Position numbers and translations under genes: made by a program
The notes under the pieces: generated by a model
What the model was told of the DNA's origin: nothing
Database searches by the model: none
Seen by the model: the letters and a program-made list of their open reading frames with translations, nothing else
Source: Puccinia triticina
Taxonomy: Eukaryota; Basidiomycota; Pucciniomycetes; Pucciniales; Pucciniaceae
Assembly: GCF_026914185.1 (NCBI RefSeq)
Contig: NC_070571.1
Span: 4,464,001 to 4,528,000 of the forward strand
DNA: 64,000 nt
Direction of reading: 5' to 3'
In this document: positions 18,261 to 28,976 of the stretch, piece after piece
Numbering within the stretch: position 1 is the stretch's first letter
Layout of the letters: each line of letters opens with the position of its first letter

Positions 18261-21228
18261 TTAACTTGTATTTCCTGTTATCCAGAAAATGACCAGCCAA
18301 CCATTCATCTCTGAGACTCCTTGAGATGAGTAGAAATTGCTTACAGTGGGGTTGGGCATGTAATTTTTGAGAACTCTCTCACAAACATCAAGAACTCTTT
18401 TTAAGTTTTTTGCATCCATGAGAACCAACTCTTTGTTTAATGTGCTGCAAGTGGGACATTCAGCTGAATGCCTTTCACGTTCAGCTGCACAATCTTCATG
18501 AAGAAGGTGGTTGCAAGTTGGCCATGCTTTGACTGGAAAAGTCAACTCTTTTGTGCAATATTTGCATTTTTCACCTTTTTTCCACTTGACCTATGATAAG
18601 AAGTTCCAGCTTTTTGCATATTCTTAAATAGTTCTTCTTCTCCCTGATGTTATTCAAAAATAATCACTCACATCCTTTTTGTCAATGGGTGTAATGGGGG
18701 TGAGTTCCAAACCTTCACCCTTGGCAACTGCATCATCCAGGGCAGTAATGATCAAAGGTTTATTCTTGTTTTCATCCTGTGAGACCCCACACCCATGGCC
18801 CAATTAAATGAAAATTATTTTATTTATTCATTTCATGACTGTGGCAACCTAAGGAAATCACTCACTGGAATTCTTTTAAGCGCAGAATTCATTTCAAAAA
18901 ATAGTTCAATAAAAAGTGAGTCTGCTCAAAGAAGAAAATTCAGCTAGACATTTGGATGTAGGGGTTCAAAGTTTGCCAAAAATTCACCATCATCCTTTAC
19001 CAGTTCTGAAGTAAGGATATGATAAATAGGGAGTTCCTCTGAGCTAAGCCCAGCTGGCGCAATAAACTAGACAAAGGGAAAAATTTCAGTATTTTTGGCT
19101 TCCTGAGCAGTGAAAACCAAGAACATCAATTTCGGAACTCACTGGTTGAAGGCTGTGTTGTACTGTCATGATTGATTCAGAATATGCAGGTGAAATAAGA
19201 CAATTCAGTTTGAGTCTGATGATATTCAGGCTTTGTTTGGAGCCAATATAAATATAGGTGATATAATCATTGGTTAATTCAATGAAAACTACAAAATTCA
19301 ACATAAAGCCTCCAAATATTTTTTCTAGGCAACCTACAATACTGGTCTCTTCAATTATGAAGTCAGATTCAACTGATTCATCCATATTCAGTACTGTAGT
19401 ACCATTATATCGCTTTTGACCAAAACAAAGCAATATGTTGGTATTATGGTGCTAAAGATGGCTGAATCAGTTAAATCTGACTTCATAGTTGATGAGACCA
19501 GTACTGTAGGTTTCCTACAAAAAAAAATTGGATTCTTTATGTTGAGTTTTGTATTTTTTATTGAATTTACAAATGATTATATCACCTATATTTATATTGG
19601 CTCCAAACGGGGCCTCAATTATTTGAAATTCCCCAAATAATTACCAAAATGAATTTTGAAACGCAGTGGTACTTCATCCACATTAGATGCCTATGGAACC
19701 CATTTCCCACATGAAAAAAAAATACATCACAGTCATTTCCTGCTTTGGTGACATTGTTTGGTCAATACAAAGATATTACTCACAGAGCTTCCTGGATGAT
19801 GATTTAATTCCATTCCTAATTTTCACAAAGATCATGAAGGGAGTCAATCAGCTTGGGCCTGAAATCATTGAACAGTTTGTCCTATTTGAAAAATAATAAT
19901 TTACCATCACTGTCTTCATTGATGGGATAGAGTTCTCTTGAAATAGCACCCTGCAAATATCATTACCCAAGTTCCAATAAGAATGTAAACTCTTTCATTT
20001 ATTAGGGGGGTTCACCATAGCATAAACATAAAACTTTAGAGCCAATTTTAAGGCCTTTGTGATTTTTTTTTAAAAAAATGACAAAGTTGCTCTGATTCTC
20101 ACGGTACACCCAATCCTGTAAATCTTGCCACATTTTTAGAATTTTGTTGATAAAGGCCTTTATAAAACGGACTTACTTCGCGCACTGCGAAAAGCTCTTC
20201 GCGCACTGTGCAGTGCGCGAAGTTTGCAAACACTTCGCGCACTGCGCGTGAAGGGCGCAGCTTTTTCAAATTATTTTTTGACCAATCAATAGACAAGCTT
20301 ATTATTGTCCTCTGTGAATTTATTTGGAGTTTTTTGAAGCTTCTCTGTATGCTTAAAAATTCCACCAATAAAATGAACAAGTACAGTCACTTGGGGACCT
20401 GGAATCCATATTCCCACAAGTCAAAAAATCCAAATAATTTAGTGAATCATGATACATATGAATTCAAACTTTTGAGAATTTTTTGGCCACTTTGTGCAAG
20501 AATAAGGCTTTCAAAAATGAGGAAAGTTCACCACTTACTGGCGCATTTTGGCATATCTTGAGAAAAAGTCACTGGTTTTTGAAAGCCTTGTCCTTGTACA
20601 AAGTGGCCAAAAAGTTCTAAAACTTTCAAATACATACTTAATATGATTCACTAAATTATTTGGATTTTTTGGCCTGTGGGAATATGAATTCTAGGTCCCC
20701 AAATGGCTGTAGTTGTTTTTCTTTATTGGTGGGATTTTTAAGCATACAAGGAAGCTTCCAAAAACTCCAAATAAATTCACAGAGGACAATAATAAGCTTG
20801 TCTATTGATTGGTCAAAAATAATTTGAAAAAGTTGCGCCCTTCACGCGCAGTGCGCGAAGTGTTTGCAAACTTCGCGCACTGCACAGTGCGCGAAGAGCT
20901 TTTTGCAGTGCGCGAGAGAAGTCCGTTATAAAATTAACTCTGAAATTCTTAGAATTGACTCTGAAATTATATTTTTATCCTATTGTGAACCCCCCTATTG
21001 TATGGTATCAACAAAATAAATCACTCACATGAGTATTTGTGTGACTGGGTAGGACTGCCGGTTCAAAAGCTAAAGATGAAGGAGGCTGTTCAACCCTGTT
21101 TGTGTCAGAATTTGAGAAACATTGAAAAAACTTTGATTTCCATGATTGTTCAGATTTACTGGAACCCTTAGAAAGGCTTTCACAAGGTGGTGGTGCAGTA
21201 ACCAATAAAGCTGCTTGGAGGAGCTTGG
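18261..21228 (-). CDS. RING-H2 zinc-finger protein, gene 2 (multi-exon; introns host fold-back MITEs)
   Basis: Read on the minus strand. An exon near 21228-21025 codes LLQAALLVTAPPP and SWKSKFFQCFSNSDTNR, clearly paralogous to the matching exon of gene 1. A short exon near 19951-19907 (ISRELYPINEDSDG) comes next, then an exon near 18778-18672 (LIITALDDAVAKGEGLELTP) with a GTGAGT donor. The last exon, 18592 to TAA 18261, carries CKYC...CNHLLHEDC...CPTC, a complete C3H2C3 set. Other small exons are probably missed. Introns carry the fold-back elements 19229-19614 and 20005-20995. Likely an E3 ligase-type protein; whether it is secreted, as the hydrophobic start might suggest, is unknown. Confidence 0.65.
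19229..19614. mobile_element. Tourist-like fold-back MITE, 386 bp, in an intron of RING gene 2
   Basis: Long inverted arms from GGCTTTGTTTGGAGCCAATA to its complement ending CGGGGCC. The arms match for well over 80 bp (AATATAGGTGATATAATCATT and beyond). TCA flanks both sides (19226-19228, 19615-19617). A 3-bp duplication and GGCCCCGTTTGG ends fit PIF/Harbinger-type (Tourist) MITEs. Confidence 0.8.
20005..20995. mobile_element. giant fold-back MITE, 991 bp, TA-flanked, in an intron of RING gene 2
   Basis: Almost the whole element is one imperfect palindrome. The left arm (about 20225-20510) reappears inverted at about 20580-20880 (for example GACAAGCTTATTATTGTCCT in both orientations). Outer ends are GGGGGGTTCAC and GTGAACCCCCC with TA outside. 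Near each arm base lie G/C-rich blocks built on TTCGCGCACTG and CAGTGCGCGAAG, strikingly GC-rich in AT-rich DNA. No ORF; presumably moved by a mariner-type transposase. Confidence 0.85.
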
Positions 21229-21329
21229 GAAAAAAAGGCAAAAGGACAGGCAAGTTAAGTTCTGTAATGCTTCTGACTGGAGGAGGACTAGATCTTACCA
21301 CGATTAGTTGCAACATGACAATCAATGAG

Positions 21330-23622
21330 TTGGTAGATTTATGATTATAATTTGTGAAAGGGATTGAAGTTGGCAGGCAGGCAGAGAGAGTGGGGCTTTT
21401 ATATGTTTGTCATACTGGAGCCACACCATTCATTCCTCTTCATAGTTGTACAAAACTTAACACTTGTGATGGTATTTGACATGAGTATGAAGTTGGCCAC
21501 TTTGATGAGGGTTGTGTCATCAGGGAAAACAAACCCTTGGAATGGCAGTATAATGCTGCAAGCCTCAGCTTTTTGTTGAGGTCAACTTCGGTAGCCCTTG
21601 ACAATCATCTTTGAGGAAGTTATTTTTAGGTAAGCTTGACTTGTTACGCAGCCTCACTCTGTTTTACCTTTCAAAACTAGCGTGCTAGCGGATCACCGAA
21701 AATACTTTATCCAAAGCATATTCAGATCGGCCACTCATTTTCAATTGACAACTTTGGATGATGAAACGTGAGGGGTGGGGCTTGATCCTATGTATTACAC
21801 AGCGTTATGCTTTCGAAATTTTGGTGTTTCCTTGATAACACAACCCGCGTCGAAGTCCCCAGGTTGGTACTCTGGTACAAACATTGATGGATGATCACGA
21901 TCGTTAAGTTCGGCAGGAAAATGCAGAAGAATGGATGTGACATGCAAGAGCAAAGGATGAAAAAAGCAAAAAACATGAAACCCCGAACACCAGGCTGCTC
22001 AGTGCTACAAACTGAGTGGAGGTTTTTTTGACTTTTGAAGTAATAGTGTTAGCGGCATGCAAGTGGGGTTCTGCTATGATAAGCTGCGTTAAGGTGATTA
22101 GCGAAAAAAACAAAGCAAACAAAGCTCGGCAAGTTACAACACTGCGTTGCGGACACTGATTTAGGGTCTGTGCGCTTAGCTTTAGCGCAAAGTCGTTAGC
22201 AGCCAACAGCCACAGTTAGCTGTTTTATGCTGCGCTAACGCAAATAAAGCGTAGCTGGGCCCCTCCATCGAAAGCACGTCGAAGATTTGTAAACTGAATT
22301 TCCAGATCAGACCCTCCATCTGGCCTCTATCGCATCATACCCACTTTGCGAGGTGGATGACTTTTTTGAAATTCAAACAACCTCTTGTTTGATTTCAAAA
22401 CCGACGGTCACCTTAAGTGCTCACTTGGATGACCGCGAGGCAAGCAAGAGAAGAGGGCATGATGAGGGCGCGCCAACTCCAGAGTCCTGGTTCAAACAAA
22501 TTCATTTGATCATGTGGTTCATGATGGTGCCAGGCTTCTCACAGAGGGATTACTGTGAGTGCTGGATGAGTCAACAGGATCAAGACCATTAAGCTTCATT
22601 AGTTTTTTATTACACTCCAAGCAAATCAGAAGAGACGGCATCCGTGGATATAAGTTTGAGCAGATGCCAAGCATTGAAAACTCCAGAAACTGTCTGGAAA
22701 AAGTACCATCCAATAGGAGCAATACGATTGAGAACTAGGACGTGATGTGTACTTGGAACTTCGGAGGGGCTTACAATGATTGGAAGAAGATTGACGATGA
22801 GGATAAAAGGATGATGATTTGGATGCAGAGCGAGTACGTTTATGGCAACGAGCTGAGTGCTAGTGCTGCTGATGGTACCGGATGGTGGTCTTGAGTCTTG
22901 TAGATTGTCGAGATGAATATCATTTTCATTGTTGTTTATAACAAGGTGGTCTTTATTGATGAAAGAATGGTCCAAGGGAGCCAAGGTTCATTCATTATCG
23001 ACATGAAAGTGGCTTGTTTTGATGATGAATCTTGCGGCGACAAGGGTCTTGTTGGGAGAGATGACGAGAGGGGAGAGTTGATTGTGGGTCATAGTCGCAG
23101 CGAGGGTGAGCGGAATCCTGTCATCTCTGTTTGATCATACTGTCGAGGTTATAAATGACTTGCCTTCGGGATCTGCGGGCCTCCCAGAAGTGATCTAGGG
23201 CCCAAAAATCCAGATTTCCCTGCGAAAATAAAGCACCATCTGGGTGGGTCCCAGATTGCAGGGGAAGTCCTCCAGTTGCTCGACTAATTTTGGCTACCCC
23301 TTACTGAACCACTGGCAGGAAAAGGAATTGATGCCGGGTGGCAACAACAACCATTCTTATTTCTGGGATGCCTTGGCAGTCGACTTCGGTTGGACGGCAG
23401 TTACACTCGGTGACTCCTGAGTCGGTTGATTTCCTCTCCCCTGTTCTGCTAAACTGCTGAAAGCACCAATGTTCGAGTTTCAACCCCTTTGACATAGTTC
23501 AAGAGAAAGACTATTTAGCCCGGCGGGCTGACCAGGACCATAATTTTTTTTCTTTACCCTATCTTGCCTCATCTCACCGTCACAAATCCAACTAGTGCTA
23601 CATTGCAGTAATAGCGCCGATA
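21330..23622. other. intergenic DNA between RING gene 2 and the secreted-protein gene
   Basis: No gene supported. A block at 22050-22250 is rich in short GCTAGCG/GTTAGC-like inverted motifs and may be a decayed element. ORFs at 22353-22592 (+) and 22610-22984 (-) lack recognisable domains. The immediate upstream region (23560-23622) is a plausible 5' UTR. Confidence 0.4.
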
Positions 23623-25100
23623 ATGATTGCCAGCAAAGTCTTCTTTATTTTGATCAGCTTCGTAGCCCACAGCTCTCTATCCCGTGGTCAGAATGGAGAT
23701 CCAGTGGGGTGCGGTAAAGAACCAGTGACACAAGCCAACTGTCAAACGTGTGCTGAGTGCCTTTACGCAATCATTGCCAGATTAGCTCAGCCACGGGCAT
23801 TTTGGCTTACCTACTTTCCATTGATTTTTACTGTGTGTTAGGGCTCTCAATAACATTCAATATGCTGATCATGACGGGGTAATGGCAGGTGAAACAACCA
23901 TTAAGATCTCTTCTGGAGACTGCCTTGTGAGTTAATTATTAGCCTTTTCATTTTATGAATCTGTACAAACAATCACAGGTTTCTCAATCAATTTGTGTAC
24001 TGAAGACAATTTTTCTCTTCCATCAGATTGAGATCCAAGCTACTGGTAGAGGGTGAGTAAATTTCCCTCTTCTAACTCATTCAAACCCTCCTTAAGATTC
24101 AGCATGTGTGTATTGATGGAGCTTTGGAATTCCTCACTACCAGCGCTGCCATGAAGGAAGAAATAGATATTGCAGTTGCTGAAATTTATGGCAAATGTCC
24201 TCAAATATTTGTGGGCACTTTTATGACTTAATTCAAATGATTTTCTTAACAAGGAATTTGACCATATTCAAAATTTGTCCTTTCAGGCTGGGTACAATGT
24301 CCAACATATACCCTTTACCGTTTCTGTTACTCAGGTTGCACCTACAAAGCGCGTATTTGGTAGCAATACACAGCTTGGAGTTCCACAATGTGGTGACCCA
24401 AACACTGATCCTAAATTCAACATTAATCCATCAGATTGTGAAGCGTTTGTCCAATTTTATTTGAAATTTTAAGAAAGAAATAAATGGATGAATCTATTGT
24501 TGGCTTACGTCTGATTACCTTTTCTTGCTAAATAACTAGGGTCATTGATAAAATGCCCCGGAACAAAGCAGGCTCTATTATCCCATTAGAGCAGCAATCA
24601 TATTCCCCTGGATGGCTCCATGGTAGATCAGGAACATGCAAAGTAAGTAAACCTTGCTCATTGAAAGTTAAATTTAAAATATAAAACATCAAGCAGATTT
24701 TACATTTTTCTAATTAACAATTTCCACTTTAAAAATGAAATTGAAACATACTCATCCAAATAGTTATCTTTTGCATCAATCAATTATTTAGACATTAGCC
24801 TGTCAGTAATGATTCCATTTCTCTACATATATTTACAGAGCCACCCTGATAGTCATAATGCTGAATTCACCTATCCTTTTTTTGGGGGGAAAAGGGATAC
24901 ACCAGCATTAAAATTAATGCTGAGGCAACTAACAGATGTTTGCAAGCAAGTGGTAAGTAAAATTCAATTCCATATACATAGATAGATAGGAGACTGGAGT
25001 TGAAACTTGATTTCCTTGACAGAATGGCACCTTGCTAAACACAGGGGGCAGTTATGGGAAGAACTCAAAGATTTTCCTTTATACGGTTTCTACAAAATAG
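23623..25100 (+). CDS. putative secreted cysteine-containing protein, multi-exon (effector candidate)
   Basis: ATG 23623 begins a signal-peptide-like segment (MIASKVFFILISFVAHSSL) followed by VGCGKEPVTQANCQTCAEC. Later exons, in order: from 23842 (NNIQYADHDGVMAGETTIKI) to about 23929; about 24028-24050 (IEIQATGRG); about 24097-24212 (HVCIDGALEFLTTSAAMKEE); 24287-24444 (AGYNVQHIPFTVSV); 24540-24642; 24839-24952 (SHPDSHNAEFTYPFFGGKRD); 25023 to TAG 25100 (NGTLLNTGGSYGK). From 24287 onward junction phases agree. The first intron donor and the junction near 24050 do not give a clean frame, so one or two mutations or misread borders are possible. Resembles secreted families recalled from rusts; function unknown. 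Confidence 0.6.
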
Positions 25101-26189
25101 TTTACAGCTTCTCAAAAATAACAAACCTACGTTTCAAAGAGTTTTCCTGTCAATATAGCAATGTACAATCAATGAATGGGACCATTAATCCCAAAATTTT
25201 ACCACCATTCTTTTACTTTTTTACTATTCAAAATCTTTCTTGTAGTTTTTTTCAAAAATGTGTATAGAATTTCTAGATGAGGACAACAAGTAAATTAACT
25301 GCAAGTTCCCCTCCCCTTGTGCCCCACAAGGCTTCAATTCCAGGAATATATAATCCTCCAGACCTGGAAAAGAGTACTGGTACATGGGTCAGTCTTTATG
25401 ACTCCAAAGAATTACCAAATTCACTCCAAATATGGAGGGCATTTTTCCATACTCCAGAAATTTTGCAGCACACCCTATTTCACTCAAAAACAAGAATGCA
25501 TTAACTGGTACTCCAAAATTATTGGAGTGTACAATTCATGCACTCCAAAGAACATGGATTCCACACTATTCCACTCCATAAATGGAGTAATTTGCTGTGA
25601 ATTCTCATAGTTTTGGAGTGTACTCCCCACAAAGTTAGTATATTTTTGCTGATTTTTAGTCAAGAATAGCCTTTTTAAGAATTTTGATATACTGAAATAC
25701 TGGTATTAATCAAGGGTTTAATGTAATCCACTTGTCTCAATGTCTGGCTTGTGCTGGCCATTGATTGGAGTGCTTCACTCTTGATGATGGGTGGGTCAAG
25801 ACCAGTCATTGATCCTGGGAGTACACTCAAACAAATATTGGAGGCACAGTTGGTAAACCCCAAAAATATTTATTTCAAAGTAATCCACTATATTTTTGGA
25901 GTGAAAAAGAGTGTGCACTTCAAATTCTTTGTAGTTCATGGAGTGTACACTGCAACAGTTTTGGAGTACCATTTATTGCACTTCATTTTTGGGGTCAAAT
26001 AGTGTGCCCTTTGAGCTCCTTGGAGTGCATGAACTCTGCACTTGAATATTTCTGGAGTACACCAAAATGTAATCCATTTTTGAGTTTCATGTGGTAGTTT
26101 TTTGGAGTGCATAAAGGCTAAACCCTGACATATTTGTAATCTCTTCCTTTCCGTCCTAGCTCAGTAGAACCCTTAGAGCATCTGCATTA
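25101..26189. repeat. array of interspersed TGGAGTG / CACTCCA motifs
   Basis: Over about 25360-26110 the motif TTTTGGAGTGCA or its complement CACTCCAAA recurs about every 30-60 bp in both orientations. The spacer is AT-rich with no coding sequence. The same motif family recurs at 55515-56045. The self-complementary core GGAGTGCACTCC suggests a palindromic minisatellite or a highly decayed fold-back element. Confidence 0.65.
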
Positions 26190-26390
26190 GGGGCGTTCAC
26201 AATAGGATAAAAATAAAATTTTAGAGTCAATTTTAAGGCCTTTATCAACAAAATTTTCAATATCTGGCAAGGTGTACAGGACTGGGTGTCCCCTAAGAAT
26301 CAGATCAACTTTTTGATTTTCAAAAAAATTGTTCATAAAGGCCTTAAAATTCACTCTGAAGTTTTATTTTTATCCTATTGTGAACCCCCC
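26190..26390. mobile_element. TA-flanked MITE, 201 bp, TIR GGGG(C/G)GTTCACAATAGG
   Basis: Left GGGGCGTTCACAATAGGATA and right TATCCTATTGTGAACCCCCC are inverted repeats, with TA at 26188-26189 and 26391-26392. Inner arms AAGGCCTTTAT...ATAAAGGCCTT also pair. The same ends as the 991-bp element at 20005, so probably an internally deleted relative. Confidence 0.85.
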
Positions 26391-26627
26391 TATTGGTTTC
26401 AGATCAAGGGAGGATTGGTGTAAATAATCCTCCTTGAAAACCACATTGGGTCCAATTTAATTGGACTAAACTCCTCCCAGGAGTACAATTTGGATTAAGT
26501 GGGAGTAAATTTAGGCCCTGTTTGGAGCCAATATAATTGTGCGATATAATCTGGAATTTTGTGACATCTGATCAAGTTTTGTCGGAACTGATCAGATGTC
26601 ACATAGTATGTCAGGCAAAAAAACTCA

Positions 26628-27393
26628 GGCCCCGTTTGGCAGCAGTGATGTTATGTAATAACCACTGCTTTTCTATAACCGGGCCTCACCAAGGCCCATA
26701 TTGTATCACTTGCATGTTTGGCAGATTTGAGGAGTTATGAGGGTCATCACGAGTTTCCTCATCACTCCTCATCATCCCCGCCATTTCTGATATAGTACCC
26801 CTGCGGGTGTATTTGGGGTGATATCGGCACCCTTACACAACACACCCCCAACTCCACCTCTGTTACTCACCTTGATGGCCGGTACAGACTTTGTACCGGT
26901 CACCGAGCGGAGTACACACTCCAATTGATGGAAACGGTCATCAAGATTGATGACCGATCCAACACAATTGGCCATTGATGACCATCGGTCATCAAAGGGA
27001 CTATGTATTCTCCTTGATGACCATTGGTCATCGAAGGGACTGTTTACATATTCTCCTCAATGACCATTGGTCATCCAAGGGACCATGTATTCCCATTGAT
27101 GACCAATGGTCATCGATGGGACTATGTGTTCCCCAAAAGGGACTCTGTATTCCCATTGATGACCGTGTACCGGCCATCGTCGAGAGGAGTTAAACACTCA
27201 ATTGGCCTTGCCGGTATGTACGCTCGATGGCCGGTATTTACTGGCCATGGAGCTTGTTATGTAGGCAAGCTGTATGACGCGAGTGGCAGCCAAACACTTG
27301 TGTTATGTTGAAAGATATGAAATTCAAGAGTGATTTGCATCACATTAGGTAAGTGCACAACATCACATAACATGATTGCTGCCAAACGGGGCC
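26628..27393. mobile_element. inner Tourist-like MITE (766 bp) carrying a palindromic minisatellite
   Basis: Ends GGCCCCGTTTGGCAGCAGTG and GCTGCCAAACGGGGCC with TCA on both sides (26625-26627, 27394-27396), nested inside 26514-27432. The centre (about 26875-27195) is an array of GATGACC(A/G)(T/G)(C/T)GGTCATC units. Confidence 0.8.
26875..27195. repeat. GACC-GGTCATC palindromic minisatellite inside a MITE
   Basis: Units such as TTGATGACCATTGGTCATCG followed by AAGGGACT recur about every 40 bp. Each unit is nearly self-complementary. The same repeat family forms the large arrays at 56157, 57830 and 63186. Confidence 0.8.
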
Positions 27394-27616
27394 TCATATA
27401 TCGCCTGGATTATATTGGCTCCAAAGGGGGCTTTACATACTCCTTACTATGTGCTGCATGTGTATTCATATGCATACAGACACTCCTCCCCACCCACAAG
27501 TATGCACCAAACACAGCTTGCATAAGCTCTAGGTGCATACAACATGCTTACACATTAAATTAGCCCTCACCAATGTGGTTGACAGCTTGGGTTAGTACTA
27601 ATCCAGGAGTAAGCTA

Positions 27617-28152
27617 TATTGTTGAGTTTTTGACCGGAGAACCCAAAAAAGGGGGCAAAGATGTAGCAAGAATATGCTGGAAAGTGAGAGGATGATTTTC
27701 TCACTGGATTGGCTCAAGGGCGGAAAAAGAGGGAGAGAACCAATGAGTTGTTTACTCTGGACTAGGCTATGGTTATATAGAATATGTACATGGCATCAAC
27801 TTGTGGGTGAGAATAAAATGAATAAAAAATGATAATGAATAAGAAACTTCTCGACTCATTGTAACATGTCAAAAGGTACATCAATATCCCCAGTAGAGAG
27901 TGCGCACACAAGAGGATAAGAAGGATTTGGGAAAGTTTGACAAACTAATCTAGGCAAGGAGCAAAGTCAACAAGGCTAGTACAGTGAGCAAACATGACCA
28001 CTAAATACAAGCAGACCATAATATGTGGACTCATAAGGGTTGGATATCTTTGATCTGATAACATGCACATAGAGGAGGATATAATAGGTGTAGATGGTGT
28101 GAGGAGAAGGCGAAGGGGTTTTAGGGATGAGTGGAAAGACATAAATTCAACA
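27617..28152 (-). mobile_element. solo LTR, 536 bp, with TG...TA ends (copia-like)
   Basis: On the minus strand it starts TGTTGAATTTATG and ends CTCAACAATA. AGCTA is duplicated exactly on both sides (27612-27616, 28153-28157). A TATA-like TATATAACC occurs on the minus strand near 27775. The TG...TA ends match those of the copia element at 28724, but the sequence is otherwise different. No internal region is present. Confidence 0.7.
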
Positions 28153-28157
28153 AGCTA

Positions 28158-28718
28158 ACCTCAATTTACACCCACACCAATGTGGATGCCCTTAGAGAAA
28201 TTGCATCTGCTGGGTTTACTTGCTGGTATTTGGCAACTTAACCCAACTGGCAATCACATTGAGCTGGGCTAAACCCTGAGTCAGCAAAACTCAGGCTTGA
28301 TTTCATGCTAAGGTCAGCTAAATTCAGCTAGCCCTAGCCTGAAATCAAACCTCAGGTGAACTTGGGCTGGAAACTTAACCAAAAAATGCAAATGCCCTCA
28401 GAAATTGAATGATTCCACTCTCTGCTAGGTCAGCCATTTGTTTCTTTCCCTTCAGTTTTATAGGAGGCTTGTAGACAAACTAGGGCTCCCAGCCACTGCC
28501 TTGGCACCAGGGTTCCCCATTGATGAATACCCTGCTTTTAGGTGGCGTGCGGGTAGACCCCAAGTTGAGGAAAACCCCACTTTTAGGGGCTTTATTTTCT
28601 GCTGATTACCCTCCCAGTCTCCGGTGACTTTCAGTATCCGACCGGATTCTTCATTTCTAAACTCAAGCCCGCTTCCTGATCCGTTCCATATGTTTTAATC
28701 CGGATTGGCAACCTAGTA
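28158..28718. other. intergenic DNA between solo LTR and copia element
   Basis: No gene or clear element seen. Short runs such as TGAAATCAAACCTCAGG suggest old decayed repeats. Confidence 0.4.
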
Positions 28719-28723
28719 CTAGA

Positions 28724-28857
28724 TATTCAGGGTATGGCTAACTAACTCTGTGTATTCCACGTAGTATCTCTCCTCAACCCGGGATTGTCCCGGGATGAGG
28801 AGTACTGGTGGTGCTGCGGCGAGTCCGGGAGATGCGTGTGACATCTATGTCACAACA
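28724..28857 (-). repeat. copia 3' LTR (134 bp)
   Basis: In element orientation it begins TGTTGTGACATAGATGTCAC and ends CCATACCCTGAATA, so its ends are TG...TA and not TG...CA. It contains the palindrome ATCCCGGGACAATCCCGGG. Direct repeat of 34319-34452. Confidence 0.92.
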
Positions 28858-28976
28858 CCCCCCCTCTCGCCGCAGACGCCACTGTACGTACAATAACAGT
28901 AGAAACAAAAGGAAAAGAAAGGAAAACTAAAAAACTGAAAGGAAAAGAAAGAACACAATAACAAGAGAAAAGAGAT

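Larger units (their letters stand above)
26514..27432. mobile_element. outer Tourist-like MITE with a nested element
   Basis: Ends GGCCCTGTTTGGAGCCAATA and TATTGGCTCCAAAGGGGGCT, with TTA on both sides (26511-26513, 27433-27435). It is interrupted by the element 26628-27393. Its interior GACATCTGATCAAGTTTTG recurs near 55240. Confidence 0.8.

Noticed and set aside
22610..22984. 124-codon minus-strand ORF
   Set aside because: No recognisable motif, no supported splice partners and unremarkable composition.
25360..26110. CRISPR-like array because of regular short repeats
   Set aside because: Motifs occur in both orientations, are degenerate and lie in a eukaryotic genome with spliceosomal introns.
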